Below are positions 9,930 to 19,356 of a stretch of DNA of 64,000 bases, in pieces. The stretch is from positions 62,001 through 126,000 of the forward strand of contig NZ_MOXD01000007.1 of assembly GCF_001976145.1 (NCBI RefSeq). Reading direction: 5' to 3'. Origin of the DNA: Serratia oryzae. Its GTDB lineage: Bacteria > Pseudomonadota > Gammaproteobacteria > Enterobacterales > Enterobacteriaceae. Both the position numbers and the translations under genes were made by a program. Numbering within the stretch: the first letter of the stretch is position 1; every line of letters starts with the position of its first letter. The notes under the pieces are model-generated. The model did no database searches, was not told where the DNA came from, and saw only the letters and a list, made by a program, of their open reading frames with translations.

Positions 9930-11837
9930 ATGGCTATCACTCGTCGTGATTTTCTCAATGGGGTGGCGATTAGCATCGCCGCCGGGTTAACGCCGATGCA
10001 AATTCTGCGAGCATCGCCGCAAACCGCCAACAAAACCCTCTATTATCCGCCCGCCATCACGGGCCTGCGGGGTAACCATCCCGGTTCATTTGAATACGCC
10101 CATCAGTTGGGCCGTGATGGCAAAGCGTTTGATTTTGGTTCGGCACCCGTTGAAGAGGAGTTCGATCTGGTGGTGGTCGGTGCAGGCATCAGCGGCCTGG
10201 CTGCCGCCTGTTTCTGGCAGCAGATGAAAGGGCGGCAACAGCGCATTTTGCTGCTTGATAACCATGATGACTTTGGTGGGCACGCCAAGCGCAATGAGTT
10301 CAGCAGTGAAAACGGCATGATCCTGGGGTACGGTGGCAGTGAGTCGCTGCAGTCACCGCGCTCCAACTTCAGCCCGGTGGCGCTGGGGCTGCTGCAGAAA
10401 CTGGGCGTCAGCATCGATAATCTGGAAAAGGCGTTCGATAAAACCTTCTACCCGGATCTGAATCTGAGCCGTGGCGTTTACTTTGATCGCAAAAACTTTG
10501 GCGTCGACAAAGTGGTGAGTGGCGATCCGGGCCGGGTGGTAGCAGATGATATCCCGCGTGATCGCCTCAATGGCCGTTCCTATGAAGCGTTTATTGGGGA
10601 TTTCCCGTTACCGGAAAGCGATCGGCAGGCGTTGATTGCGCTGCACACCGTCAACAAAGATTATTTGCCGGGGATGAGCCAGGAAGAAAAGGTCGACTGG
10701 CTGGATAAACACAGCTACAGCCAGTTCCTGCGTGAGAAAGTGGGGCTGAGTGAAATGGCCATCCGCTATTTCCAGCAAGCTACCAATGATTTCCAGGCGG
10801 TAGGTATTGACGCCACCTCCTGCAGCGACGCGCGGATTTGCGACTTGCCGGGCCTGAACGGCATGAATCTGCCGCCGCTGGATGAAGAGTCACAGGCGGA
10901 TCTCGACGATCCTTACGTGTTCCATTTCCCAGACGGCAATGCCTCGCTGGCACGCCTGATGGTGCGCCATCTGATCCCGGCTGTTGCTCCGGGTAACGAT
11001 ATGAACGATATCGTGATGGCGCAGTTTGATTACAGCCAGCTCGATCGTCCTGAATCGCCGGTGAAGCTGCGCTTGAGCAGCACAGGGCTGCATGTGGCTA
11101 ACGTGGGTGATAAGGTGGAGGTGTCTTACATCAACGGGGTGAATGTTTCCAAGGTGCGTGCCGGGCAGGTGGTGATGGCCGGCTACAATATGATGATCCC
11201 TTATCTGGTACCGGAAATGCCGCAGGCGCAGCAGGAAGCGCTGAAGCAGAACGTGAAATCCCCCTTGGTGTACAGCAACGTGGTGATCCGTAACTGGCAG
11301 CCGTTTATTAAGCTGGGTGTGCATGAGGTCTATTCCCCCACCGCGCCTTATAGCCGCGTCAAGTTGGACTATCCGGTGAGTATGGGGGGCTATCAGCATC
11401 CGCGCGATCCGAATCAGCCGATTGGCCTGCACATGGTGTATGTTCCTACTTTGGCGGGCAGCGGCCTCAGCCCGCGTGAGCAATCGCGTAAAGGGCGAGC
11501 CTTGCTGTTGGGAACCCCTTTTGAGGTCCATGAACAGATGATCCGTGAACAACTGCAGGGCATGCTGGGTGCTGCCGGGTTTGACCATCAGCGTGATATT
11601 CAGGCGATCACCGTTAACCGCTGGTCACATGGTTATTCGTACTTCCTCAATGGCATGTTTGATGATGAAGACGAAGCGAAAAAAATTATTGAAACGGCAC
11701 GGCAGCCGATCGGCAAGATCGTGATTGCCAATTCAGACTCCGACTGGAGCCCGTATGCCAATTCGGCCATCGATCAGGCCTGGCGTGCAGTGAATGAACT
11801 GGCCTATGGCAAGGTTGCTGCTAAGGAGGGAGCATGA
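9930..11837 (+). CDS. spdH: FAD-dependent spermidine dehydrogenase
   Basis: A 635-residue flavoprotein. The N-terminus TRRDFLNGVAISIAAGL is a twin-arginine-type signal, so the enzyme probably acts folded in the periplasm. A Rossmann FAD motif VVVGAGISGLAAA starts near residue 81, followed by NHDDFGGHAKRNE. Spermidine dehydrogenase cleaves spermidine to 1,3-diaminopropane and 4-aminobutyraldehyde, passing electrons to an acceptor other than oxygen; a Serratia enzyme of this kind is classical. The next gene, a secreted triheme cytochrome c, overlaps it by 4 bp and is the obvious acceptor, while PatD upstream would use the aldehyde. The substrate is inferred from family resemblance plus this context; other GMC/NAD(P)-binding-like oxidases are the alternative. 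Confidence 0.8.
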   Translation: MAITRRDFLNGVAISIAAGLTPMQILRASPQTANKTLYYPPAITGLRGNHPGSFEYAHQLGRDGKAFDFGSAPVEEEFDLVVVGAGISGLAAACFWQQMKGRQQRILLLDNHDDFGGHAKRNEFSSENGMILGYGGSESLQSPRSNFSPVALGLLQKLGVSIDNLEKAFDKTFYPDLNLSRGVYFDRKNFGVDKVVSGDPGRVVADDIPRDRLNGRSYEAFIGDFPLPESDRQALIALHTVNKDYLPGMSQEEKVDWLDKHSYSQFLREKVGLSEMAIRYFQQATNDFQAVGIDATSCSDARICDLPGLNGMNLPPLDEESQADLDDPYVFHFPDGNASLARLMVRHLIPAVAPGNDMNDIVMAQFDYSQLDRPESPVKLRLSSTGLHVANVGDKVEVSYINGVNVSKVRAGQVVMAGYNMMIPYLVPEMPQAQQEALKQNVKSPLVYSNVVIRNWQPFIKLGVHEVYSPTAPYSRVKLDYPVSMGGYQHPRDPNQPIGLHMVYVPTLAGSGLSPREQSRKGRALLLGTPFEVHEQMIREQLQGMLGAAGFDHQRDIQAITVNRWSHGYSYFLNGMFDDEDEAKKIIETARQPIGKIVIANSDSDWSPYANSAIDQAWRAVNELAYGKVAAKEGA

Positions 11838-13018
11838 GTCTGCGCCCGCTGTATCTGATGTTGTTGCTGGCCGCAGGTTCGGCGCAGGCCATGTCTGCGG
11901 GGGAATACGTTGCCAAGGCAGGCGACTGCACCGCCTGCCATACCCTGCCAGCTGGCAAACCCTTGGCTGGCGGGATGAAGTTCCCCACTCCTCTAGGGGA
12001 TATCTATGCCACCAACATCACGCCCGATGCGGTGCATGGCATTGGGGCCTATAGCTTTGCAGAGTTCGACCGCGCGATGCGCCAAGGCATTGCCAAAGAT
12101 GGCCACCGATTGTATCCGGCAATGCCTTACACCTCTTACGCCAAAATGAGCGCAGAGGATATGCGTGCACTGTATGACTACCTGATGCATGAGGTTACGG
12201 CGCAGCCCGTAGCCAACCGAGAAAGCGATATCAGTTGGCCGCTCTCTATGCGCTGGCCGTTGGCGGTATGGAACAGCCTGTTCCATGAGGATCAACCCTA
12301 TCAGGCAGATAGCAAGCAAAGCGCCGAGTGGAATCGTGGAGCCTATCTGGTGCAGGGGCTAGGCCATTGCGGCAGTTGCCATACGCCGCGCGGCTGGGCC
12401 ATGCAGGAAAAAGGGCTGGACAGCAAAACGCCAGAGTTTTTGAGCGGGGCGGAGCTGGACGGTTGGTATGCACCGAGCCTACGTGGAATGAAGCAGGATG
12501 AGGTGGTCTCCCTGCTGAAAACCGGGCGCAGCCAGCATGCGGCGGTGGCTGGGCCGATGAGCGACGTGGTGACGCACAGTACCCAGTATCTCAGCGATGC
12601 CGATCTGAGCAGTATTGCGCTTTACCTGCATAGTTTGGCGGTGACAACGCCGAAAACAGCTAATGTGCCGTCTGCCGCTATCAGCACGCTGGAAGCGGGC
12701 AGGCAGACCTATGCTACCTATTGCGTTACCTGCCACGGCGACTCAGGGCAGGGCAGCGATCGCGTGATTCCTGCTTTGGCTGGCAACTCGACGGTGACGG
12801 CAGAGAATCCGTTGACTGCGCTGCGCGTGGTACTGGAAGGTGCGCATACCCCAATTACTCAACAGGCCACTACCGTGATTATGCCAGGCTATGGCTGGAC
12901 GTTGACCGATGCGGATGCTGCGGAGTTGATGAGTTACTTGCGCGGCAGTTGGGGCAATCAGGCTGCGCCAGTCACTGCCGATCAGGTGAAGGCGGCACGT
13001 GCGTTGAAAGCACAGTAA
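11834..13018 (+). CDS. Triheme c-type cytochrome, electron acceptor subunit
   Basis: A 394-residue exported cytochrome. The signal peptide ends at GSAQA; three CxxCH haem sites follow: CTACH (Cys32), CGSCH (Cys179) and CVTCH (Cys297). This three-domain layout is that of the cytochrome subunit of membrane alcohol and gluconate dehydrogenases. The ATG overlaps the TGA of the flavoprotein gene (ATGA) behind AAGGAGGG, which implies coupled synthesis. It probably carries electrons from the spermidine dehydrogenase to ubiquinone or a terminal oxidase. No hydrophobic C-terminal anchor is obvious. Confidence 0.88.
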   Translation: MSLRPLYLMLLLAAGSAQAMSAGEYVAKAGDCTACHTLPAGKPLAGGMKFPTPLGDIYATNITPDAVHGIGAYSFAEFDRAMRQGIAKDGHRLYPAMPYTSYAKMSAEDMRALYDYLMHEVTAQPVANRESDISWPLSMRWPLAVWNSLFHEDQPYQADSKQSAEWNRGAYLVQGLGHCGSCHTPRGWAMQEKGLDSKTPEFLSGAELDGWYAPSLRGMKQDEVVSLLKTGRSQHAAVAGPMSDVVTHSTQYLSDADLSSIALYLHSLAVTTPKTANVPSAAISTLEAGRQTYATYCVTCHGDSGQGSDRVIPALAGNSTVTAENPLTALRVVLEGAHTPITQQATTVIMPGYGWTLTDADAAELMSYLRGSWGNQAAPVTADQVKAARALKAQ

Positions 13019-13023
13019 AACCG

Positions 13024-13049
13024 CAGGGTGCGGTTGATACCGCACCCTG
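13024..13049 (-). terminator. hmp: Hairpin terminator between cytochrome c gene and hmp
   Basis: A perfect 11-bp stem CAGGGTGCGGT / ACCGCACCCTG with a 4-base loop. Read on the minus strand it is followed by CGGTTTTA, so it most likely ends hmp. It may also act as a weaker stop for the plus-strand operon. Confidence 0.75.
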
Positions 13050-13058
13050 ACACTCTGT

Positions 13059-14249
13059 TTACAGCACTTTATGTGGGCCAAAGCATTCGTAGTGGATGCG
13101 TTCGGCTGCGACGCCCATTGCCAGCAACTGCTGGGCAACAAACTGCATAAACGGCACCGGGCCACAGAAATAGTAATGCATCTGCGGATGATTCAATGTG
13201 CTATGCAACGGGCTGAGATCCATCAAGCCGCGGCTGTGGTAGTCACGGCCTGCCACATCGTCAGCGCCAGGTTCGCGATACCAGACATGACGGCTCAGGT
13301 TTGGCATGCGCTCGGCGATCGCTGCCACTTCGCTAGCAAAGGCGTGAACTGCGCCGTTCTCTGCAGCATGCAGCCAATGAATCTCGCCCTGATGCTGCTT
13401 AGCGTACAGGCTATTGAGCATACCCAACATCGGTGTTTGGCCAACGCCAGCAGAAATCAGCGTCACCGGTGTGGTGGGCTCAACCTCCAGGAAGAAATCA
13501 CCGTGTGGCGGCGCGACATGGATCACGTCACCTTCTTTGGCCTGCTGATGCAGGAAGTTGGAAACCGCGCCCTGATCCTCACGTTTTACCGCGATACGGT
13601 AATATTCACCGTTCGGCGCAGCAGTCAGCGAATATTGGCGTATTTCCTGATGCTCCAGGCTGGCATCGTTGATATACACCGCCAGATACTGGCCCGGTTT
13701 GAAATCAGCCACTTTGCCACCGTCTACCGGTGCCAACGTGAAGCTGCAAATCACCTCGCTTTCTGGCTGTTTTTTAACGATGCGGAACGCACGCAGATCG
13801 CGCCAGCCGCCGTGGTTCTTTTCACTTTCTTGGTAGATCTGGTCTTCACGCTGGATAAAAACGTTCGCTAACACACCATAGGCTTTGCCCCAGGCGTCCA
13901 GCACTTCCTGGCCTGGGCTGAGCATTTCGTCCAACGTGGCCAACAGATGGCTGCCGACAATCTGATACTGATCCGGCTGGATGTTGAAGCTGGCATGTTT
14001 CTGCGCGATGCGCTCCACCGCTGGCAGCAGTGCCGCCAGATTTTCCAGGTTGCTGGCGTAGGCGCAGATGGCATCAAACAACGCCTGACGCTGATCGCCG
14101 TTGCGCTGATTGCTCATATTGAAAATATCTTTCAATTCGGGGTGATGGGCAAACATGCGATCGTAGAAGTGGGCGGTGAGTTTCGGGCCGGTGGCGACGA
14201 GCAAAGGAATAGTGGATTTTACGGTGGCGATGGTTTGGCTATCCAGCAT
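13059..14249 (-). CDS. hmp: Flavohaemoprotein, nitric oxide dioxygenase
   Basis: A 396-residue protein, exactly the E. coli Hmp length. The N-terminal globin domain begins [17 protein letters not shown] and has the proximal-side [16 protein letters not shown]. An FAD domain ([19 protein letters not shown]) and an NAD-binding domain ([24 protein letters not shown]) follow. It converts nitric oxide plus O2 to nitrate using NAD(P)H. The frame continues 72 codons upstream, but the ATG at 14249 has AAGGAGCG in front and matches the family start. It is divergent from glyA, as in E. coli. An NsrR-like operator lies 26-48 bp upstream. Confidence 0.96.
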   Translation of the reverse strand: MLDSQTIATVKSTIPLLVATGPKLTAHFYDRMFAHHPELKDIFNMSNQRNGDQRQALFDAICAYASNLENLAALLPAVERIAQKHASFNIQPDQYQIVGSHLLATLDEMLSPGQEVLDAWGKAYGVLANVFIQREDQIYQESEKNHGGWRDLRAFRIVKKQPESEVICSFTLAPVDGGKVADFKPGQYLAVYINDASLEHQEIRQYSLTAAPNGEYYRIAVKREDQGAVSNFLHQQAKEGDVIHVAPPHGDFFLEVEPTTPVTLISAGVGQTPMLGMLNSLYAKQHQGEIHWLHAAENGAVHAFASEVAAIAERMPNLSRHVWYREPGADDVAGRDYHSRGLMDLSPLHSTLNHPQMHYYFCGPVPFMQFVAQQLLAMGVAAERIHYECFGPHKVL

Positions 14250-14274
14250 GGAAGCGCTCCTTAGGGTGATTTTA

Positions 14275-14297
14275 ATGTTGCATTTAAAATGAATGTT
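14275..14297 (-). promoter_or_regulatory. hmp: Putative NsrR operator upstream of hmp
   Basis: Two 11-bp half sites, ATGTTGCATTT and (complement) AACATTCATTT, separated by one base. This is the 11-1-11 inverted arrangement of NsrR sites, whose half-site consensus is AAGATGCATTT. NsrR represses hmp until nitric oxide destroys its Fe-S cluster. Confidence 0.7.
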
Positions 14298-14434
14298 ATT
14301 GATTTCAACCGGGCTTGTAAATACCCGCGTTGATTGGCGTTTTATCGAACATGAACAAACCGCACAATTACCATGAGTAAAAGTCCGTTGCCAATAAAGG
14401 GGCATTGAGTAGCTCAAAGCCTTGCGCTGCCTAA

Positions 14435-14450
14435 AGCCAATCGTTTGCGT
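14435..14450 (+). promoter_or_regulatory. glyA: Putative PurR operator upstream of glyA
   Basis: AGCCAATCGTTTGCGT matches the 16-bp PurR consensus ACGCAAACGTTTGCGT in 12 positions, with an intact right half, and sits where the E. coli glyA PurR site is found. The remaining parts of the 305-bp hmp-glyA space should contain both promoters; MetR sites known from E. coli could not be assigned with confidence. Confidence 0.65.
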
Positions 14451-14554
14451 AAAAACCTCTGTCAAGACCTATCCTCGGCAGGGGGAAACAGTTTACACTG
14501 TTGCCCAGAACCCAAACGGGTAGTTATTTGGTGATTTAAGTCAGGAGATGCCGG

Positions 14555-15808
14555 ATGTTAAAGCGTGAAATGAACATTGCTGATTATGATGCCGAACTGT
14601 GGGCAGCCATGGAGCAGGAAGTGGTGCGTCAGGAAGAGCATATTGAACTGATTGCGTCTGAGAACTACACCAGCCCGCGCGTGATGCAGGCTCAGGGGTC
14701 TCAACTGACCAACAAATACGCAGAAGGCTATCCGGGCAAGCGTTATTACGGCGGTTGCGAATACGTGGATATCGTTGAGCAACTGGCGATCGATCGTGCC
14801 AAAGCGCTGTTCGGCGCAGATTACGCCAACGTTCAGCCGCACTCTGGCTCTCAGGCCAACTTTGCGGTTTATACCGCACTGCTGCAGCCGGGCGACACCA
14901 TTCTGGGGATGAACCTGGCACATGGCGGCCACCTGACCCACGGCTCACCGGTCAACCTGTCCGGCAAACTGTATAACGTGGTGCCTTACGGCATCGACGA
15001 AAGCGGTCAGATCGACTATGACGATCTGGCAAAACAGGCGCAGAAGCACAAACCAAAAATGATCATCGGCGGCTTCTCGGCGTTCTCCGGCGTTGTTGAT
15101 TGGGCAAAAATGCGTGAAATCGCCGACAGCATCGGTGCTTACCTGTTCGTCGATATGGCGCACGTGGCTGGCCTGATCGCGGCCGATGTCTATCCTAACC
15201 CGGTTCCTCACGCGCATGTTGTGACCACCACGACCCATAAAACCCTGGCGGGCCCACGTGGCGGCCTGATCCTGGCGAAGGGCGGTGATGAGGAGTTTTA
15301 CAAGAAGCTGAACTCTGCCGTATTCCCGGGTGGCCAGGGCGGCCCGCTGATGCATGTGATCGCCGGTAAAGCGGTAGCGCTGAAAGAAGCGATGGAGCCT
15401 GAATTCAAGGTGTACCAGCAGAAAGTGGCGAGTAACGCTAAAGCGATGGTAGAAGTATTCCTGGCGCGTGGCTACAAAGTGGTTTCCGGCGGTACGCATA
15501 ACCACCTGTTCCTGCTGGATCTGGTGGACAAAAACCTGACCGGTAAAGAAGCCGATGCCGCTCTGGGCCGTGCCAATATCACCGTTAACAAAAACAGTGT
15601 GCCAAACGATCCGAAGAGCCCGTTTGTGACTTCCGGTATTCGTATCGGTACTCCTGCAGTAACCCGTCGCGGCTTCCAGGAAGCCGATGTGCGTGAGCTG
15701 TCTGGCTGGATCTGTGACGTGCTGGATAACATCAACGACGAAGCTACTATCGAACGCACCAAGAAGAAAGTGCTCGATATCTGTGCGCGTCTGCCGGTTT
15801 ACGCGTAA
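14555..15808 (+). CDS. glyA: Serine hydroxymethyltransferase
   Basis: A 417-residue PLP enzyme that interconverts serine and glycine while charging tetrahydrofolate with a one-carbon unit. The PLP lysine lies in [14 protein letters not shown], and the [18 protein letters not shown] and [11 protein letters not shown] blocks are intact. Length equals the E. coli enzyme. CAGGAGATG precedes the ATG. The PurR-like site upstream fits its link to purine synthesis. Confidence 0.97.
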   Translation: MLKREMNIADYDAELWAAMEQEVVRQEEHIELIASENYTSPRVMQAQGSQLTNKYAEGYPGKRYYGGCEYVDIVEQLAIDRAKALFGADYANVQPHSGSQANFAVYTALLQPGDTILGMNLAHGGHLTHGSPVNLSGKLYNVVPYGIDESGQIDYDDLAKQAQKHKPKMIIGGFSAFSGVVDWAKMREIADSIGAYLFVDMAHVAGLIAADVYPNPVPHAHVVTTTTHKTLAGPRGGLILAKGGDEEFYKKLNSAVFPGGQGGPLMHVIAGKAVALKEAMEPEFKVYQQKVASNAKAMVEVFLARGYKVVSGGTHNHLFLLDLVDKNLTGKEADAALGRANITVNKNSVPNDPKSPFVTSGIRIGTPAVTRRGFQEADVRELSGWICDVLDNINDEATIERTKKKVLDICARLPVYA

Positions 15809-15905
15809 TTACGCTGAGCTGCCTACCAAGAAACCCGCTGCGGCGGCAATGCCGTTCACTTAAGCGCAAAACGGCATAATTATGCAGCAGGTGCTGAAGG
15901 TGTGG

Positions 15906-15988
15906 CCTCCCTGTGGGAGAGGGCCGGGGTGAGGGGCTTTAGTTTAGTGATCTTCCCCTCACCCTAACCCTCTCCCCGAGGGAGAGGG
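15906..15988. repeat. Inverted pair of GGGAGAGGG...GGTGAGGGG repeats
   Basis: The arm at 15915-15936 is the reverse complement of the one at 15955-15976 apart from a 2-base core difference (CCGG versus TTAG). Each arm also has its own short CCCTCTCCC-type hairpin partner. The arrangement resembles paired REP/BIME units. It sits in the 341-bp space after glyA and may help end that transcript. Its right flank (GGTTAGCCTTAACTG) also flanks the copy at 47716-47804, so the repeat unit is longer than the hairpin. The rest of the space shows nothing clear apart from the hcaT ribosome site. Confidence 0.75.
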
Positions 15989-16149
15989 AACCGGTTAGCC
16001 TTAACTGATCGGCATTGCGCTGTGGCGGATTTTTTACGCTTATTACAGGTAAATTGTGAACTCCTTTGCACTCTAACCCTTTGAGTGTGAATGAGGATTG
16101 CTACAGTGTGTGAGCTCTGTCAAAGTATTGCCCTCATCCCGGAGGGAAC

Positions 16150-17292
16150 ATGGTTCTGCAATCAACGCGTTGGCTCGCTCTCAGCTATTTCACCTACTTT
16201 TTTGCTTATGGCATTTTTCTTCCGTTCTGGAGTGTTTGGCTAAACGGCGAAGGTATCCCGCCGGAAACTATCGGCATCTTGCTGGGGGCCGGGCTGGTGG
16301 CGCGTTTCCTGGGTAGCCTGCTGATTGCGCCGCGCGTCAAGGATCCTTCCCATTTAGTCACCGCATTGCGTCTTTTAGCCTTGTTGACGTTGGCATGCGC
16401 CATTGGCTTCTGCTTTGGTAACGGCTGGGCCTGGCTGATGTTGGTGATTGCCGGTTTCAACCTGTTTTTCTCCCCGCTGGTCCCCTTGACCGATGCGTTG
16501 GCCGCCACCTGGCAGCGGCAGATCGCGCTGGATTATGGCCGAGTGCGGCTATGGGGATCGCTGGCCTTTGTGATCGGTTCGGCGTTGACCGGCAAGCTGG
16601 TTTCCGTCTGGGGCCATAACGCGATTTTGTACAGTTTGCTGTTCAGCCTGTTGGCGATGCTGCTGGGGATGCTGCTGAGGCCCAGCGTGATGCCGCAGGG
16701 GGACGCTCGTGTGCAGAGTGACGCGGCTCGTTCCTGGCGTGAACTGCTCACTGAAGGGCCGGTATGGCGCTTTCTGCTGTGCGTCACTCTGCTGCAGGGG
16801 GCTCATGCTGCTTACTACAGCTTTGCTTCTATCTATTGGCAAGAGGCGGGGTACTCTGCGGCGACCATTGGCTACCTGTGGTCGCTGGGCGTGGTGGCCG
16901 AAGTGATTATCTTTGCCAGCAGCAATTTCCTGTTCCGCCGCTGGAATGCGCGTAACCTGCTGCTGCTTTCGGCGCTGTGTGGCCTGCTGCGCTGGGGCCT
17001 GATGGCCTCTAGCACTGAACTCGGTGGCTTGTTGCTGATGCAGGTGCTGCATTGCGGTACCTTCACCGTTTGCCATCTGGCGGCGATGCGTTTTATCGCG
17101 GCACGCCAGGGGGCAGAAGTGATCCGCTTGCAGGCGGTTTACTCTAGCTTGGCGATGGGCGGTGGAATCGCGATCATGACCGTGTTGGCTGGCTTCCTGT
17201 TTGAGCACTTACAGGGCGGGGTATTCTGGGTGATGGCGGCAGTGGTAGTGCCCGCGTTGTTTATCCGCCCACCGGCTGCCAGCAGTCGCTAA
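16150..17292 (+). CDS. hcaT: Putative 3-phenylpropionate MFS transporter
   Basis: A 380-residue major facilitator with about 12 hydrophobic segments; E. coli HcaT is 379 residues and lies in the same place next to csiE. An amphipathic start precedes FAYGIFLPFWSVWL, and the central loop (about residues 180-200) contains PSVMPQGDARVQSDAARSW. The family is assigned phenylpropionate/nucleoside-like substrates, but no hca catabolic genes are visible here, so the substrate is open. The ATG follows CGGAGGGAAC. It is convergent with csiE and overlaps it by 4 bp. Confidence 0.85.
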   Translation: MVLQSTRWLALSYFTYFFAYGIFLPFWSVWLNGEGIPPETIGILLGAGLVARFLGSLLIAPRVKDPSHLVTALRLLALLTLACAIGFCFGNGWAWLMLVIAGFNLFFSPLVPLTDALAATWQRQIALDYGRVRLWGSLAFVIGSALTGKLVSVWGHNAILYSLLFSLLAMLLGMLLRPSVMPQGDARVQSDAARSWRELLTEGPVWRFLLCVTLLQGAHAAYYSFASIYWQEAGYSAATIGYLWSLGVVAEVIIFASSNFLFRRWNARNLLLLSALCGLLRWGLMASSTELGGLLLMQVLHCGTFTVCHLAAMRFIAARQGAEVIRLQAVYSSLAMGGGIAIMTVLAGFLFEHLQGGVFWVMAAVVVPALFIRPPAASSR

Positions 17293-18542
17293 GGCTTTTC
17301 CAGCAGCGCACGCAGCGCTTTGCGCTGCTGGCGAGTCAACGGCAGGGCGATCTGCACCAGCCCCCGATCTTCCACTGCATAGGGGCTGATCACTAAAGGG
17401 ATCCCCGGTGGCGCGCCAGAGTGCAGGTAATCTGCCAACGGCAGATACTTGATATTAAGCGGCAACAGCGTCAGTTCGCGGAGCTGATATTCTACATCCT
17501 CTTCTAACTGCGGATCGTTTTGCGTCAGCAGCAGGAGTTGCTTTTCCTGCAGCGCATTCCCCTGCATCAGCCAGGCGCCAAAGCTGATAGCGACCAATCC
17601 AGCCTCTTCCCGTGAAAATCGAATGTCATACTCCTGTTCCAGCGGGGCTAAGGCTTGCTGTGTAGTACGCATCAAACGCGGATATTTGCGTACCACCTCT
17701 TCCAGTAGCAGATTGTCGATACCAATAGCAAAACGACAGCGTTCTATAGCCGGAGCCAAGTGGGCGAACAGTTGGCTAATGAGTTCTTCCCTGCTGCTGA
17801 AGTTCATGCCAGAGATGTGCTGAAATCGTTCCACCATGTGCTCAATGGCGGCCAGCAGACGTCGATCTTCCGCTGAGTCGCTGCTTTCATAGCTGTGTTT
17901 TTTCAGCATGATCAGCGTCAGTACCAGAAAATCGCACTCGCACGTATTTACGGGGTGGCTGAACAACCGGCTCAGCGCTTGATGCAGCTCGGTGGCGGCA
18001 GGTTGCTCCGGTTTGCACTGTAACCATTGATGCTGAACCGCATCGAAATGGGGGTGATGCTGGTGCTGGCTATCCCAAGCGCAATAGCACAGATAATGTT
18101 GCAACAGTTGCCGATCGCGCTGTTCGAAACAACGGTTAAGCCATTGTTCACACTGGTTAATGCACCCTTCCAGCTCGGGCATTTGCTGGGGGGGCAGCAA
18201 CACGGCTTGCCACAGTTGCGGGCCAAAATGCTGTTCGACAAATTCCGGGCTGCAACGCAAGGCACGCCGTAGCCAGTGCAGCAGGCAAAGACGCTGGTTG
18301 AGCGTAGTTCCCAGAATCTGGTAGCCATCAGCGGCATTGCCGCAGATTTCCAGGTGGTAGAAACGCTGGATTTCACTGGCAACCTCGGCTATATCTTGCC
18401 GGGCAGTGGGGAGGTCGACGCCATTGATTCGGCTGATAGTCTCCAGTTGCACTGTGGGCAGCGGCGTATACAACATCAGTAGCAGATGGCAGCGCCGTTG
18501 TTGACCGGAGAGCTCAGGCACAGAAGAAGTGTCTAGGCTCAT
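17289..18542 (-). CDS. csiE: Stationary-phase inducible PRD-type protein CsiE
   Basis: A 417-residue protein close in length to E. coli CsiE (426). It has the build of an antiterminator/regulator with PTS-regulation-like domains: an N-terminal helix-turn-helix-like segment (about residues 25-70), then two helical PRD-like domains (about 160-390). Its role remains poorly defined; in E. coli it is induced in stationary phase. The hcaT-csiE convergence is conserved synteny and supports the name. Confidence 0.82.
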   Translation of the reverse strand: MSLDTSSVPELSGQQRRCHLLLMLYTPLPTVQLETISRINGVDLPTARQDIAEVASEIQRFYHLEICGNAADGYQILGTTLNQRLCLLHWLRRALRCSPEFVEQHFGPQLWQAVLLPPQQMPELEGCINQCEQWLNRCFEQRDRQLLQHYLCYCAWDSQHQHHPHFDAVQHQWLQCKPEQPAATELHQALSRLFSHPVNTCECDFLVLTLIMLKKHSYESSDSAEDRRLLAAIEHMVERFQHISGMNFSSREELISQLFAHLAPAIERCRFAIGIDNLLLEEVVRKYPRLMRTTQQALAPLEQEYDIRFSREEAGLVAISFGAWLMQGNALQEKQLLLLTQNDPQLEEDVEYQLRELTLLPLNIKYLPLADYLHSGAPPGIPLVISPYAVEDRGLVQIALPLTRQQRKALRALLEKP

Positions 18543-18688
18543 ATCACCTTCTGGAAGGTTATGTTTAAATTCTGCTTAAGCATAGCAAAAGGCATCGTGG
18601 CGGCGCGGTTGTTGCCCCTGGTTTTATCTCGGCTTACCACTTTCGTCACAGTTCTGCCGTGCTTTACGGCTCGTTGAAGCGTGGTTTA

Positions 18689-18703
18689 TGTTACTTTATA
18701 ACA
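18689..18703 (+). promoter_or_regulatory. Zur-box-like palindrome upstream of the zevAB-like pair
   Basis: TGTTACTTTATAACA differs from the core of the enterobacterial Zur box (TGTTATAnTATAACA) only near the centre. It overlaps the most upstream possible start codon (18688), which supports a start further downstream. Zinc-loaded Zur would repress the pair. Fur boxes are different in sequence. Confidence 0.55.
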
Positions 18704-18720
18704 AGAATGAGTATGATTTG

Positions 18721-19356
18721 ATGATGAAACTACGTGGCCTGTTGGCCGGTCTGTTAAGCTTGTGCAGCGTGGGTGTGTTGGCCCACCCACACAGTTTTAT
18801 CGATATGAACACCACCTTTGTGGCGAAAGATCAGAAACTGATCGGTTTGAAAATGGTTTGGGTTATGGATGAAATCACCTCGGCAGATCTGCTGTATGAC
18901 GCAGAAAATGCCAAAAGCGACTCGGAAATCTGGAAGAAGCTGGCGGCAGAGGTGATGGCCAACGTGCTGGGGCAGCACTATTTCACCGATATTTATCGCG
19001 ACGGTAAACCGGTGAAGTATCTGAATTTGCCGACGGAATACCATCTTGCCCGTCAGGGGCATAAAGCCGTGTTGGAGTTTGTGTTGCCGCTGGCCGAACC
19101 GCAGGCGTTGGCCGGTAAGCCGTTTGAGATTTCCACCTACGATCCCACCTATTTTGTCGATATGGCCTATCAGGATAAGCAAGCGTTGCACTTGCCGCCA
19201 GACATGGCGCAGCGGTGCAAATTCAGCCTGGTTACGCCAAAGCCGGATTCATCATTGCAGGCTTATGCCTTATCTCTCGATAAAAACGATGCCCCTCCTG
19301 AAGATCTGGCGCTGGGGCAGCAGTTTGCGCAGCGGGTGACGTTGCAATGTCAGTAA
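18721..19356 (+). CDS. Periplasmic DUF1007 metal-binding protein, ZevA-like
   Basis: A 212-residue exported protein. The signal peptide (MKLRGLLAGLLSLCSVGVLA) is followed by the family's HPHSFIDMNTTF at the mature N-terminus, a likely metal ligand site. DUF1007 proteins pair with NicO-type transporters; in Haemophilus influenzae the pair ZevAB is a zinc acquisition system. Start: the ATG pair at 18721/18724 is preferred, because the ATG at 18688 overlaps the Zur-like box. The next gene overlaps the end by 10 bp. Metal identity (zinc versus nickel or cobalt) is inference from the operator and family. Confidence 0.78.
   Translation: MMKLRGLLAGLLSLCSVGVLAHPHSFIDMNTTFVAKDQKLIGLKMVWVMDEITSADLLYDAENAKSDSEIWKKLAAEVMANVLGQHYFTDIYRDGKPVKYLNLPTEYHLARQGHKAVLEFVLPLAEPQALAGKPFEISTYDPTYFVDMAYQDKQALHLPPDMAQRCKFSLVTPKPDSSLQAYALSLDKNDAPPEDLALGQQFAQRVTLQCQ

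Noticed and set aside
13071-13871. A 266-codon plus-strand open frame opposite hmp
   Set aside because: Hmp on the minus strand has every expected motif and length, so the plus-strand frame is a shadow.
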